Assembly: GCA_905250025.1 (NCBI GenBank)
Contig: CAJNOJ010000053.1
Coordinates: 421,278-485,277 of the forward strand
Direction: 5' to 3'
Source of the DNA: Adineta ricciae
Lineage: Eukaryota; Rotifera; Eurotatoria; Adinetida; Adinetidae
DNA length: 64,000 nucleotides
Numbering within the stretch: position 1 is the stretch's first letter; each line of letters begins with the position of its first letter. The position numbers were made by a program, and so were the translations under genes. The notes beneath the pieces were generated by a model that was not told where the DNA came from, did no database searches, and saw nothing but the letters and a program-made list of their open reading frames with translations. Of the stretch, positions 25,099-35,588 are shown piece by piece.

Positions 25099-26843
25099 AT
25101 GATGCAATACGATTTCGTTGACGGATCAGCAGATATTGAAAATATGGTTGATTTGGAAACGAAAGACAATATGCATTTGTATCCAACTCATCAATTTCCA
25201 GACAGGTAACGAAGAGACAGAGAGTTCGAGTGCGAAGATAAAGTTCATCGATCTTGTTTAGTTTCCTTAAATCTACAACAGCTAATAGTAATCTTGTAAC
25301 AACCAGTGATGTGTGGCAATCGACTTCTTCCTCGTCCTCAGTAGCAATGGTAAATAACAATGCCAGCAATCAATCTTTTTATTTCTCACCGTCATTTGAC
25401 TTCAACCATACACCTAATGCAGTTCAATATCAAACTATCGAGAATAATTATGATTATCAACCATTACCTGACGCTTCGTCATCTTATCTCACCGATCCAT
25501 ATTCGAATATGTTCACAAATAATTATTCCATGAATCCATATACATCTCAAACGTCATCATATAATGCACCATCAATGGATTATCCGTCGTCAACATACAT
25601 GTCAACAACAGATTCCTATCCAAATCTTCACTCCATGTACACGAATACAACGACGACGGTGCCATCCGCACCATCATATCGTTCATTGACTTCGTTATCA
25701 TCATCCATTGATATTCAACCTGACTATCAATCAACAATGTCACAATGGGATTCAGCTATGATCAAACTACCTAGTCACGATGGTATGTACTATTCGACAT
25801 CATCCAGAAATGGATGCCAACCTGTCTCTGTATTTTTCTTTTTTTTCCTTTCACTTATACATTGAAAAAAATAGAAGAGAAAGACGATGTCCGTTTTCTA
25901 GTCACATCAGTATCCAACTCCAGCAATAGTAGTACTAGTGCTAGCAAACAACCGTGTCTCGTATGTCACGAAGAATCGTCCGGCTATCATTTTGGTGCGT
26001 ATACATGCGAATCGTGCAAAGCATTCTATCGACGAGTTACAAAAGGTAAGGTCACGCATATCATACCTGCTGATATTATCTCTCTCGATCGAACTTTGCA
26101 CATGATTGATCGATATCAGCATTCAGCAAACGTTTCTGTTTTTTTTTCAATTATTAGATCCACGTATCGAAATCAAGCACTCGTGTGAAATTCCACTACC
26201 AAATATAACAAAATCCAATCGAAAAGATTGTCGAGCATGTCGAAAAGCTAAATGCGTTCGCGTTGGAATGACTGCCATGCCAAAAGATCGTGCTCCGCGA
26301 GCAACAACAAAGACATCGAGTAAAGCGCCATCAATTCCAATCACTGATCTTCTCGAGCAACTAGGACATGATCTTAGCTATGATCAACTATCCACATCAT
26401 CAGCATTGGAGAGTTTACTTCGTTTAATCGATCTGCCGTTCATAGTTCCACTCAATTTTGATTATCATTCGATCTACATGAATTCGGTTCGTATATGGAA
26501 AAATCAATACAATCACGCATCACAAGCAGTTGCGAATGCAGCATTAATTGATACGTTCCCTGTCTTACTCTTTCTTTTTCATACATTTATAACAATGACT
26601 GAGAACGATGAAGATAAAGCAATGAATAATAGTAAATTCGACAAACTTGTCAATATTCTTCAACAAGAAATTCAACGTATAACCGGTACGGATCACCGAT
26701 CTGCTTGTCGAATCAAAGCTTTATTTATGAAATGTTACGTTGCGCTCGCTCAATATTCTAATAGTACAAATCTCTCTGATAATAATCAACTCTCTCAATC
26801 CCAATTTATGTCTTATCCACAATATCCTGTTTACGGTCAATGA
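25099..26843 (+). CDS. Nuclear receptor with atypical second zinc finger
   Basis: About 485 aa from four exons: 25099-25205, 25262-25782, 25902-26045, 26158-26843. The first exon (MMQYDFVDGSADIENMV) is inferred from a GTAACG donor and matching phase; without it the first ATG is at 25348. Residues up to about 225 are Ser/Thr/Tyr/Asn-rich. The DNA-binding domain has a standard first finger (CLVCHEESSGYHFGAYTCES) with the P-box CESCKAFYRR, as in the DAF-12/DHR96-type receptors. The second finger reads HSCEIPLPNITKSNRKDC then RACRKAKC. The cysteine normally five residues after the first Cys is Asn, so one zinc ligand is missing. The GM box (VRVGMTAMPKDR) is present. The C-terminal half is helical and only weakly like a ligand-binding domain. 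Likely a nuclear transcription regulator; ligand and ortholog unknown. Confidence 0.85.
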
Positions 26844-27036
26844 AAAATAGTAACTGTTTATATTTTGCCATGTTCTCTCCTCTTCATTTTGTGTGTGTTC
26901 GTTTTTTTTTATGTATTAATCAAATAGTAAAACACTTCGTATTTCACAACAATAGTAAAGACGATACATAGACTATATCCCCACTCTATATATGTATATA
27001 TAAAATACAGTACAGAAAGACAATAGACATTTGTTT

Positions 27037-29898
27037 CTATGAGAAAATTGTTGGATTTGACCAAGCGATGCGTCGTTGTTCGATATCACGAATAAGATCG
27101 TTTCGTTTGTCTTCTCGATCACGTCGAACATGCGCTTTGTAATCGGCATCTTCCCGAAATTTACGCGCAACAACGTCTTTGTATAAATGATCGGCTTCTT
27201 CGGCAAGAGTGATTTCATGGCGAGTGCGATTTCGCTGAGCTTCGACCTTCTGTCGACGTTGCTAAAATGAACAAATCAAACGTGAGAAAAGAAACTTAAA
27301 AAGAGATTTTCTAAAATCCATACTGCTTGCTCAGCGGTCTTTTGTTCACCGACTTGACGTGTCTGTGCTTGATCCAGAACTCGCTGTGCATATTGGCTTT
27401 GTCTGAAATGTGTTTGATTATTGGCTCGTTCTTCTGCTGCTTGTGTTCTGAGAAAGAATGGATTTTGTTTTGCTATGTTATTGATCATGGCTTACCTTTG
27501 TTGATTTTGATACATAATCTGATTACGATGTTGTCGTTTGGCATCCATGATACGATCCGATTTATCAGTTTCTTGTTGCTGACGATTTTGAATACATTGG
27601 ATTTGTTCTTTCGCTTGATGTCGTTTGTATTGTTCGCGTTGAGCTTGTTGTTGTTGAAGTTCTTCTTTGACTTCGTGTTGAGCCTGTCATCGAGCAACAT
27701 TCATTGTAAGAAAACAGAGAATTTTTCAACTCATACTTTTTCGTACAGATGACCTAAATGTCGTCGGTGACATTCTTGTGTTCGAGGATTGGGTATAGCA
27801 GAAGGCGCTAGAAAGATATCGTAGTACCTATTGATAGTAAAATCGAGTGGCAAGTCTTACGAGGTGCGGATTTCAATTGTCGCGTATGCCAATGTTCAAT
27901 TGAAGTAGGAACTGATGGTGAACGGTAAACATTATGTGACGATGCAACACTGTCTGATCTTGGTCCGTGACATATTGGTATCGTTTGCGTATGGGCATGA
28001 TGAATGACACTTGCGCAGGGTCGCTGTACATCGGGTGTTGTTTTGCCTGTTGATGATTTCAGACATGATTTCAATGGAGTCGGTGCTCGAGTCATATCTA
28101 GATCATCAACCGAATATCGTCGAATAGAAGATGCTTCATTGAAACAAACATTCTTCTTTCTCGTTGAATATGGATCTGGTGATGAATTTGTTGAATGTGA
28201 ATGATGCTGGTGACGAGGAGGATGAGAGTAATGTGGATGTGAGTGAGCATGGGATGGTGGCAATGGTGGTGTTGAAGTCACAGGAGGTGATCGTTCACCA
28301 AGTAAAAGCCAATGTTGCTTTATTTGATCATCCACTTTTCGATTGAGTTCATCACTCGTCATTAGACTTTGTGGTCTTTGTTGGGAAATCATAACTAGAT
28401 TGTTGACTTCATCACTTTTAACACTTGCTGGTACGGTTTGATGAGGGACGAGTACACATGGCGATATAGAATGAAACGGCTGATTTGGTACAAAGAACGG
28501 CCATTCGTTTGAGGTCATCGGAAATGGTGCCGGCATTGGATAACCGGGTAGAACTTTTGTTGGATAGGCGACAGATTGAGTTTGAAGAAATTGTCGGGCA
28601 GTTGGAGGAATAGTTAGCTCCAGCTTGATACGTTCATATCTAGAGAGAAAAAAATGATGACGCACTCAAACAACAGGCTCCGACAAGTCTACTGACATAG
28701 CGGGTGGTATCCAAATTGCTTCTTGTAATCGTTTCAATGTGATAGTTTTTCCATTGGCAAAATGAATGACTAGCGGACGAATTTCATCGTCTACAAATAC
28801 ATATTTCATATCGAAATTGTTATTTATATCGCCTTCTACTATCGGTATATTTACTTTCACATGATGCTCGTCTTTCGAAACCATCCAGCACCTCGCCAGG
28901 TACGAATCGGCCTTGTTGTCCATCAGGAGCAAGAACAAAATCTCCTGTTTGAATTTTATGCATTAGAGCATCTGTATAATGAATGATATCAAATAGGAAA
29001 GTCGGTTGAAAATCAGATTCATTAAATCCACCAGTTGATCGTGGTCCAAATTCCACCATGAACTGATTAATATTCAACTACGAACAAAATAGAATCCATT
29101 CCACAATCACATTCGAATTCTTACTTGATTCAGAATCTTTCCTCGATAGTAGTATCCATCGGAATCTTTTCTTGCTAAACACTCTTGTCCAACCAGAAGT
29201 GTACCGACTTCAGATGAAACAGCCGTATCCATAGGAGGACCACCGATGGGTGCTGGTAACGATGTATCCAAGACTAATAGAGGATTTGTTGCATCTTCAA
29301 TTTGATAGTTTACCATCGGTGCAAGATTTTCTAATGAACCTGTTCGTGAAAAGTAGCCGATAGTCAACGAACCGCGCGTTAATGCTGCTAAATCTTGTAG
29401 AAACTTGACAACTGTTTCTTGTTCTTGTTCGGTATTTGACGGTGTATTGATATAGAATATATGACATGGCCGTTTTTCTTGTTGTTGATGCTGAAGAAAA
29501 TTGATAATTACTTGCGGTTCTTGGTCGGGTATACCATCAGTAATCAGAACGACTTGTTGACATAAGGAATCAGCAAAAGCAGTTAGTAAACCGCCCAATG
29601 TGTTAGTACCTGTTTTCGGTTCTAAGGTACGTAGCCAGTCCTCGGCAACGAGAACGGATGGGTGTGACCAGAATACGCATCGATCAGCCCAACGACGTAC
29701 ATTCGAATTAAATTCAATTAGATTAAACAGTATTGTTTGATATGGATTCGGTATGTCAACAGCATGCACGCGAAGGTAAGCAGAAAGGTGCTCACGAACA
29801 GTATTCAAACATGAGTACATTGAGCCACTTGTATCAATTAGAAAGATTGTATTTAGATTTGGTACAATCGAACCGAATAGATTCATTACTGCAGTCAT
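27037..29898 (-). CDS. vWA + DUF4537 protein (VWA3B-like)
   Basis: About 825 aa from eight exons: 29898-29125, 29077-28855, 28790-28697, 28639-27861, 27807-27737, 27683-27496, 27447-27324, 27261-27037. Residues about 15-190 form a von Willebrand A domain with the metal-binding motif DTSGS (22-26) and VVLITDGIPDQ. Next come two paired DUF4537 (Tudor-like) segments: GQECLARKDSDGYYYRGKIL and GDFVLAPDGQQGRFVPGEVL, ending RPLVIHFANGKTIT. AIWIPPAIYERIKLEL matches the sequence following this domain in relatives. The middle is Pro/Ser/His-rich. The last 200 residues are Gln/Arg/Glu-rich and probably a coiled coil. VWA3B is the closest animal match I know, with poorly defined intracellular function. 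The exon C donor (GTCAGT) was chosen to keep phase. Confidence 0.85.
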
Positions 29899-30309
29899 CG
29901 TTTTGTTATGTAAGATTCAATTGACGTATGTAAATTCAGCATAGGGTGTGAAAATCTTCAAGCACATAAACATATCGCCATTAAACGCTCGGTAGCTATG
30001 TCTTCAGCTAACAACAGAATGCTTTCGTTTGAACAGCTGATCGTGGCTGACATCTATAATGATCTTCGAAATCAGTGCGATATGCAACAATGACCTGCAT
30101 TTTCTTTTTCTTAACAATCTGTAATCATCATGACGTGAATCTTTTGAATAGAAAACAGTTTATTTCGATCATTTGGGAGATACAACATGTGGTATTCAAT
30201 TAAAGAGATTAGCAGCTGTGCATTTTATCTCAACGCTTTGATCAGCATTTCTATTTTTACTATAAAATCTACTCAGTCAATTATTAGTTTGTTAGATTAA
30301 GATTAGAAT
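29899..30309. promoter_or_regulatory. Putative bidirectional promoter region
   Basis: 411 bp between divergently transcribed start codons (vWA gene on the minus strand, Cys-rich secreted gene on the plus strand). No specific element recognised apart from a TATAAA at 30260-30265, about 45 bp before the downstream ATG. Confidence 0.35.
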
Positions 30310-31057
30310 ATGCACTATCATCAATTGTTTCTCACATTGGTTGCAGTGGTTTTCAGCATTTACGGTAATTTATTTTATCCTATGCGTTGATTCACTCTTT
30401 GTTGTTCCGAAAATTTTCAGCTGATCCAAGTCCACCAGTATGGCCAATTGCTTTTCAAGAAACATTCAACGAAACGAGTACACTTCCCGTCGTTGGAACA
30501 GGTACAAACATTCAAGGAACTTATTATTACGACTTTGACAAGAAAGCTGTGTAAGCCTTTGTTTTTACGCGATTGTTGTTTTCATCATTTGAATTTGTCT
30601 CGTTAGTCGAATTGACCGTTCAACAGGCAAATACGATCGTTACTGTAGTTCTGTCAAATACTTCCAAGACACACCTTGCACTCATCTCGTGGTCGAAGGT
30701 CTTCGTTATCTTATCTTTCCTGCCTTGAAATCATGCTGCATGTGTTGCACTGCAGAAAGTGGCTGTGGCATTGTTAAACCCGATTGGTTATCCGACTCGA
30801 AATTCATCGGATATAATACAACTGAATCAGTGAAATATCAAGTTTGGGATAAAAAAGGTCTTCAAGATAACTTCTATTGGCAAGTCGATGCCACTCAAGT
30901 ACCATATGCCATCGACCAACAACCGAATGATTTGATGGTATTCGATGTAACTAGTTTCAAGAAAGGTGCGATTGATCCAAGCATCTTTGCCTTACCTTCA
31001 TACTGTTCGAAAAGTCATACATGTCCTTTACTTTCTGTTTGTACTGTTGCTCGTTAG
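30310..31057 (+). CDS. Secreted Cys-rich protein, unknown family
   Basis: About 211 aa from three exons: 30310-30364, 30421-30550, 30607-31057. The N-terminus MHYHQLFLTLVAVVFSIYAD is a clear signal peptide, with the signal exon separated from the rest. The mature part begins PSPPVWPIAFQETFNETS and has YYYDFDKKAVRIDRSTGKYDRYC, a CCMCC cluster (about residues 114-118), GCGIVKPDWL and three N-glycosylation sequons. About 12 cysteines suggest a disulfide-rich extracellular protein. The D-x-D...G-x-DRYC layout is reminiscent of small secreted families in protists and lophotrochozoans, but I cannot name one. A polymer-binding or ependymin-like fold is only a guess. Confidence 0.8.
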
Positions 31058-31725
31058 ATTAATACTATCGTCTCTCCTTCGTTCGTTCTTTTTTTTGTGA
31101 TTGATAAAAAATTGAAAAAGAAAATTCAAATCAATTTTGTAGAGCAAGTATCGATGATTGATCGAGAGAAGGTGAAAAAAAAGAACATTTTCTTTTAATA
31201 CATAAGAGATAGGACACACAATTGAGTCCAACAACGAAACGATGCATATGTTCACTCATTTCGCACAGTTCTGCTTGACTGATTCTTTTGATTTATTCGA
31301 AACAAAAGTCAAAAGAGAACTACAGTTATACGTACATATATATATCTCATATACGGTCAATTTTCTTCATCAAAAATTTCAATGTAAAATAATTTAAAAT
31401 TTTTGTTCTATTAGAACAGATTTGCGTATCATTGCAATTACGAGTACAAAACAACTGATCGAGAGACGAGCCATTTTTCATTTCTCACCCTGTCCTTTTC
31501 TCTCTGTCTCTCTCTCTTTCTCTAGTTCGTTCGATCAACCATTCAACTAAGTATAATGAAGACAGTGAGCAAAAAAACTCAATATATGTTCGTGCTTGCT
31601 CACTCGTACAATATTTTATTGCATCTATAACATTTCTTTTTCTCTTACTTTCTCTCGCATATACAACATATACAATATCTTTTCTCTTACACTAGGCTTT
31701 TCTCCTTCTCTCGTCCATCTCTATA
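31058..31725. other. Intergenic with CT-rich tract
   Basis: 668 bp between two plus-strand genes. Contains a CT-rich run around 31490-31530 and further pyrimidine-rich sequence up to the next ATG, probably a 5' UTR and promoter. An AG acceptor-like site (CACTAGG) lies about 31 bases before the ATG. Confidence 0.4.
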
Positions 31726-33035
31726 ATGATTAGTCACCGATTAAGATCACTACCTGTAAATGGTTATTATGAGTATTTATCACAAGTTCGTTACCGAGTA
31801 AATGTCACTCCAAATGAAGCAGCTGACAGTGAAGGGACGTTAAAACAAACGACGATCATGGAAAATGGAAGTAAACCTTCGATTGTGAAATCTTCGTCTG
31901 CAGATCGCGTTTCACAAACGTTGCCAGATATTCCAAATAAAGATGTAACAAAGTGGTCATCGACTGATGTTCAACGTTGGGTGGAAGAACAATGTCGAAA
32001 GTTTGAATTAATGAAAGCAACGAGCGCTAAATTTCAGATGAATGGTCAAGCTCTAGTATTGCTGACTAAGCACGATTTCCTACGTCGTTCACCTGATGGA
32101 GGCGAAATTCTTTATTATGCATTACAACGATTGATCAGTAAGTAGATGGTTTGTTTTCATCTGATTTTCTTTACATCGTCGTTTGTATAGATCCGAACAA
32201 GTTCAATTCGGTTCGTGTTGGTCATAGTCTAATGAGAAGCAAGACAACTCGTCAAAATCCACGCATTATTGAGCTCGATTCTGATACAGATGAGCATAAC
32301 AGTGTCGCAAGTAATTCGTCATCGACGAAGCCTATTGTTGAAGAACCAGATGACCCACCGTTACTTCGCTCATCTGACTCCGATACAAATTATGAAAGTT
32401 ATCCTCAACAACGATATTCTCATTCGTTCATTTATGCAAACCCGCATATCCGTCAAACAGTCTATGCAATGCCGACTGCACCTGCCGCGACCTATTACCA
32501 ACAGCAGCCTTATGCTAACGCTTACATGTATCCTCAACATCCGATGCATCAGTTTCAAGCGCAAATGCCTCAGCAACAATTCTACCAAGCTCATGCGCAA
32601 CCACAACAACCGCAACAACAAGCGCATCCTAACGTACAGTTCTTCAATCAGTACTATCAAATGATGGCTGCACAAGGAATCATCGTTGAAGTGATTGATC
32701 CTGACGAAGCAAACAATCTGATTGCGAGCGGAGTTAGTTCGCATCCGAATGATAATTCAACAAATAGTGCGCGTTTCGATGGTCAAGAAAACCTCTATTT
32801 AGTTACAATGAATGGTCAACGATTTATTATGACTGAAGACTACATCCGACAGATTGTGCTCGAAATTCAACAACAACAGCAGCAGCAACAGCAGCAACAA
32901 CAACATTTCCATCAGCAACAGCATTTCCATCAACAACAACAACAACCATTTCATCAAGCACAACCACAGCAACAGTATACCTATCAAACTCAGCCTGCCC
33001 AAGCGTCTCAAGATAATATCTACTATACTGCGTAA
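31726..33035 (+). CDS. PNT/SAM-domain protein without ETS domain, polyQ tail
   Basis: About 418 aa from two exons, 31726-32137 and 32191-33035. Residues about 75-138 form a pointed (PNT) SAM domain, WSSTDVQRWVEEQCRKFELM followed by FQMNGQALVLLTKHDFLRRS and GGEILYYALQRL. This is closest in pattern to TEL/ETV6 and Yan, whose PNT domains polymerise. The rest is disordered, with an acidic stretch, Tyr/Gln/Pro/Met-rich sequence and Gln/His runs near residues 375-395. No ETS DNA-binding domain follows before the stop or in the next gene. It may therefore regulate ETS factors by PNT-PNT contact, as the ETS-less Drosophila protein Mae/EDL does; this role is inference. Confidence 0.82.
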
Positions 33036-33264
33036 AAGCCACAAATCTTTTTTTAGTAAATAGACAATATTGACGAAATTCAAGATGATCCATTTGCATG
33101 TACGACTTTGTTGTATTTTTTTTGTAGCGAATTCTTTTACATGGCGTTTCGAGTAATAAATTGTTGTTGATATTCAAACGAGTGAATTTATTTTTCAAGC
33201 GCTCAATACACATATATAAAACTTTTCTATTTTTCTTCTATTTGCAAATAACTAAGCTAAGAAA

Positions 33265-33576
33265 ATGTCATGTGAACACAAAGACGAACAATTTACATTA
33301 CGCTTTCTCGATTGTGATTGCACATGCTGTGGCATTCGTCAACAGCACACACCTCCGATCGAATGTCAGATGGATCGATCACAATTTCGACAAATAATCA
33401 AAAACATTTCTAAACCGCGCTATGGCTTAGATTGCCAATGTTTGTGTGGTGAAAAATCGTCAGCGATCAGTTCTAAAGATTCATGTTCTTGTCCGACAAT
33501 GAATACGAATATGGCAACACCGATTCAAGTCAATTTTAGTGTTGATACAGGCATAAAGCAATCGTCTAATGTTTAA
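33265..33576 (+). CDS. Small Cys-rich protein (103 aa), unknown
   Basis: Single-exon frame starting ATG TCA TGT at 33265. It holds paired cysteines, CDCTCCG near residue 17 and CQCLCGE near residue 57, followed by CSC, which suggests metal binding rather than secretion since no signal peptide is present. The stop lies 26 bp from the convergent end of the transporter gene. Coding is supported only by length, composition and position; no homolog recognised. Confidence 0.5.
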   Translation: MSCEHKDEQFTLRFLDCDCTCCGIRQQHTPPIECQMDRSQFRQIIKNISKPRYGLDCQCLCGEKSSAISSKDSCSCPTMNTNMATPIQVNFSVDTGIKQSSNV

Positions 33577-33602
33577 AAACAGGCTCGATGGAAGGAATTG
33601 AA

Positions 33603-35144
33603 TTAAAAGTTAGACATTTCGTTTTGTGTTGATGAGTTTTCTTCCTTCTTATTCAAAGATAAGATGGTTATGCCGTATGAAATCAAACTAATGAGTAGAA
33701 ATAGCATTGATGTGAGCATAATTGATTTATAACTGTTTGTCACATCAAGAAAAAAACCTTAAAAGAGAAGTACATTGGTTTTCTTTCTTTCGAATAATGA
33801 ATCTGTACCCCCAATTACTGGACCTAAGATCAATCCGAGACTTGTGATGATGACATGATAAACATAGCCTTGTTCTGTTTGATCGTTTTCGAATAGTTGA
33901 TTGGAGACTGTATATTGAAGAGATGTTGTAACCGCTGATGTAAAACTAAACACTACAGAAACGATTTTGACATTCGATCATTGTCGTTGTCTGACAAGCA
34001 CTTACAAACAATCGGTAAAATTGCTAGAGCGTATATGGTTGTGTACAGCAAACCGAATGTTAATAAGAGAAAGATGAAGCCGCTAACGACACAGGTAGGA
34101 AATAAGTAGATAATATCGATTGGATAGAGACGAACGAAAACTGGAATTAGAATCCGAAATAGTGCATCGAATAGGCCGTGTAGACGAAACCAAAGATCAA
34201 CACGAGCTGCAGGGATATGAAGAGATTCCAAATAGCTATGCTAAAAGAATAGATTGCAAACATATCCTTGGCAAGTTCAAACTTACGAAATGAAGAAGAA
34301 AATTATTGATTGCTGACATTGTGGAAAATATTCCCATCATCCAAATAACAATTGGTTTAGAAAAATAAGTTCGTCGACTGTTCATTTGTACTACTGAACT
34401 CGATGGTTGTTGATATCCTGAAACTGCATATGGTAAATACTTCATCGTAAACAGAGGACCAAGAATACACGAGATCATGATTTCCATGAAACCAATGTGT
34501 CGTTTCATCGTTTGCCATCCGTGTTTTTCAATAGATGAAAATATCAATGCACTCATGATATGATAACCCAGGGGAAATCCTGTAGAAATGATACACATGA
34601 CGAAAATATGTTTCGACTGTTGCCGAACCGGATAATAAACACCGCAGACTAACGTTCCGAGGATGAAAATCGCCGCGTTAGCAAAACCATATGGAAATGA
34701 ATAAGTTATCAATAGCCAATGAAGATTTTGAACGCATGAAGACAGAAACAATGACATAGCACAGATGAGCAGTGAAACTATGAACACGATTTGATGACCA
34801 TATCGACGAGCGAGAAAAAGAATCAGTGGAGCCAGAAGACCACCAAAGCTCTGTCCAATGCTACCAATCCAACCTGTATGAAGAAAACGAGCGCTTTAAT
34901 CAATCCGTACACAATTTTTATTCCTTTACTTAATTCTCCATCCGACAAGGATGATTGCTGCTTTTTAAATTGAGCTATGATTGAACCATAACTCCAACAG
35001 AATCCAATGAAAATTATTCGACTTAGGAATGCGCAAAGAACAATGATTATGCCATAATGTTTTCGAAATTTATCAAAATCCTAGATTAGAAAAACCAAGT
35101 AATACAATACGAGTTATAGAGTCGAAACGTTCGACACCTACCAT
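33603..35144 (-). CDS. MFS transporter, monocarboxylate-transporter (SLC16)-like
   Basis: About 424 aa from six exons: 35144-35142, 35080-34930, 34873-34287, 34240-34006, 33952-33809, 33757-33603. About 12 membrane segments are expected. The N-terminus after the start reads DFDKFRKHYGIIIVLCAFLS and continues WSYGSIIAQF, the helix-1 region of MCT/SLC16-like carriers. GWIGSIGQSFGGLLAP and ARRYGHQ fit MFS helices 2-3. The substrate cannot be told. The start codon is unusual: the ATG is the last three coding bases of its exon and is followed directly by the donor GTAGGT, so the initiator is spliced onto the second exon. No other in-frame ATG lies near the start of exon 2. Confidence 0.87.
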
Positions 35145-35588
35145 GTTTAACTGTCTCCACAATGATGTGCTAGTGTATGATGAGTTTTACAGACCTTGTT
35201 ATTCACTCAAAAACGGATGTTAATCTTCCTGCATACTGTGAGCAGTGAGGCTCTTAATGTGTTTCACATTATTAATTTCGATCAGTTGTTAATGTCTAAA
35301 AGTTTATTCTCTCGTTGTATTGACATTCTCAGTCGAATGCACATCCGGACAGAAAATAGAATCAATATTATCCCAGACAACAGTGATAATTGGTGACAAG
35401 TCATGAATTTCTTATGATGTTTACGTTCAAATCTTTGTCACTAAGACCTTTTTTTTATATGTGAACCTAATGAAGAGCCATTAAATAACAAAAGCAAAGA
35501 AATGAATACAAAAATATCTGCACATCTGAATTATTTTTTTAAATATCACAAGGAAAAATTCATCTAATTGGTTTCTATTCAAATATGT
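35145..35588. other. Intergenic between tandem minus-strand genes
   Basis: 444 bp between the TMEM209 stop and the transporter start, both on the minus strand. AT-rich, no conserved coding or repeat seen. Confidence 0.4.

Noticed and set aside
32799-33213. Leu/Val-rich frames on the minus strand opposite the polyQ region
   Set aside because: Shadows of CAA/CAG repeats in the PNT-domain gene.
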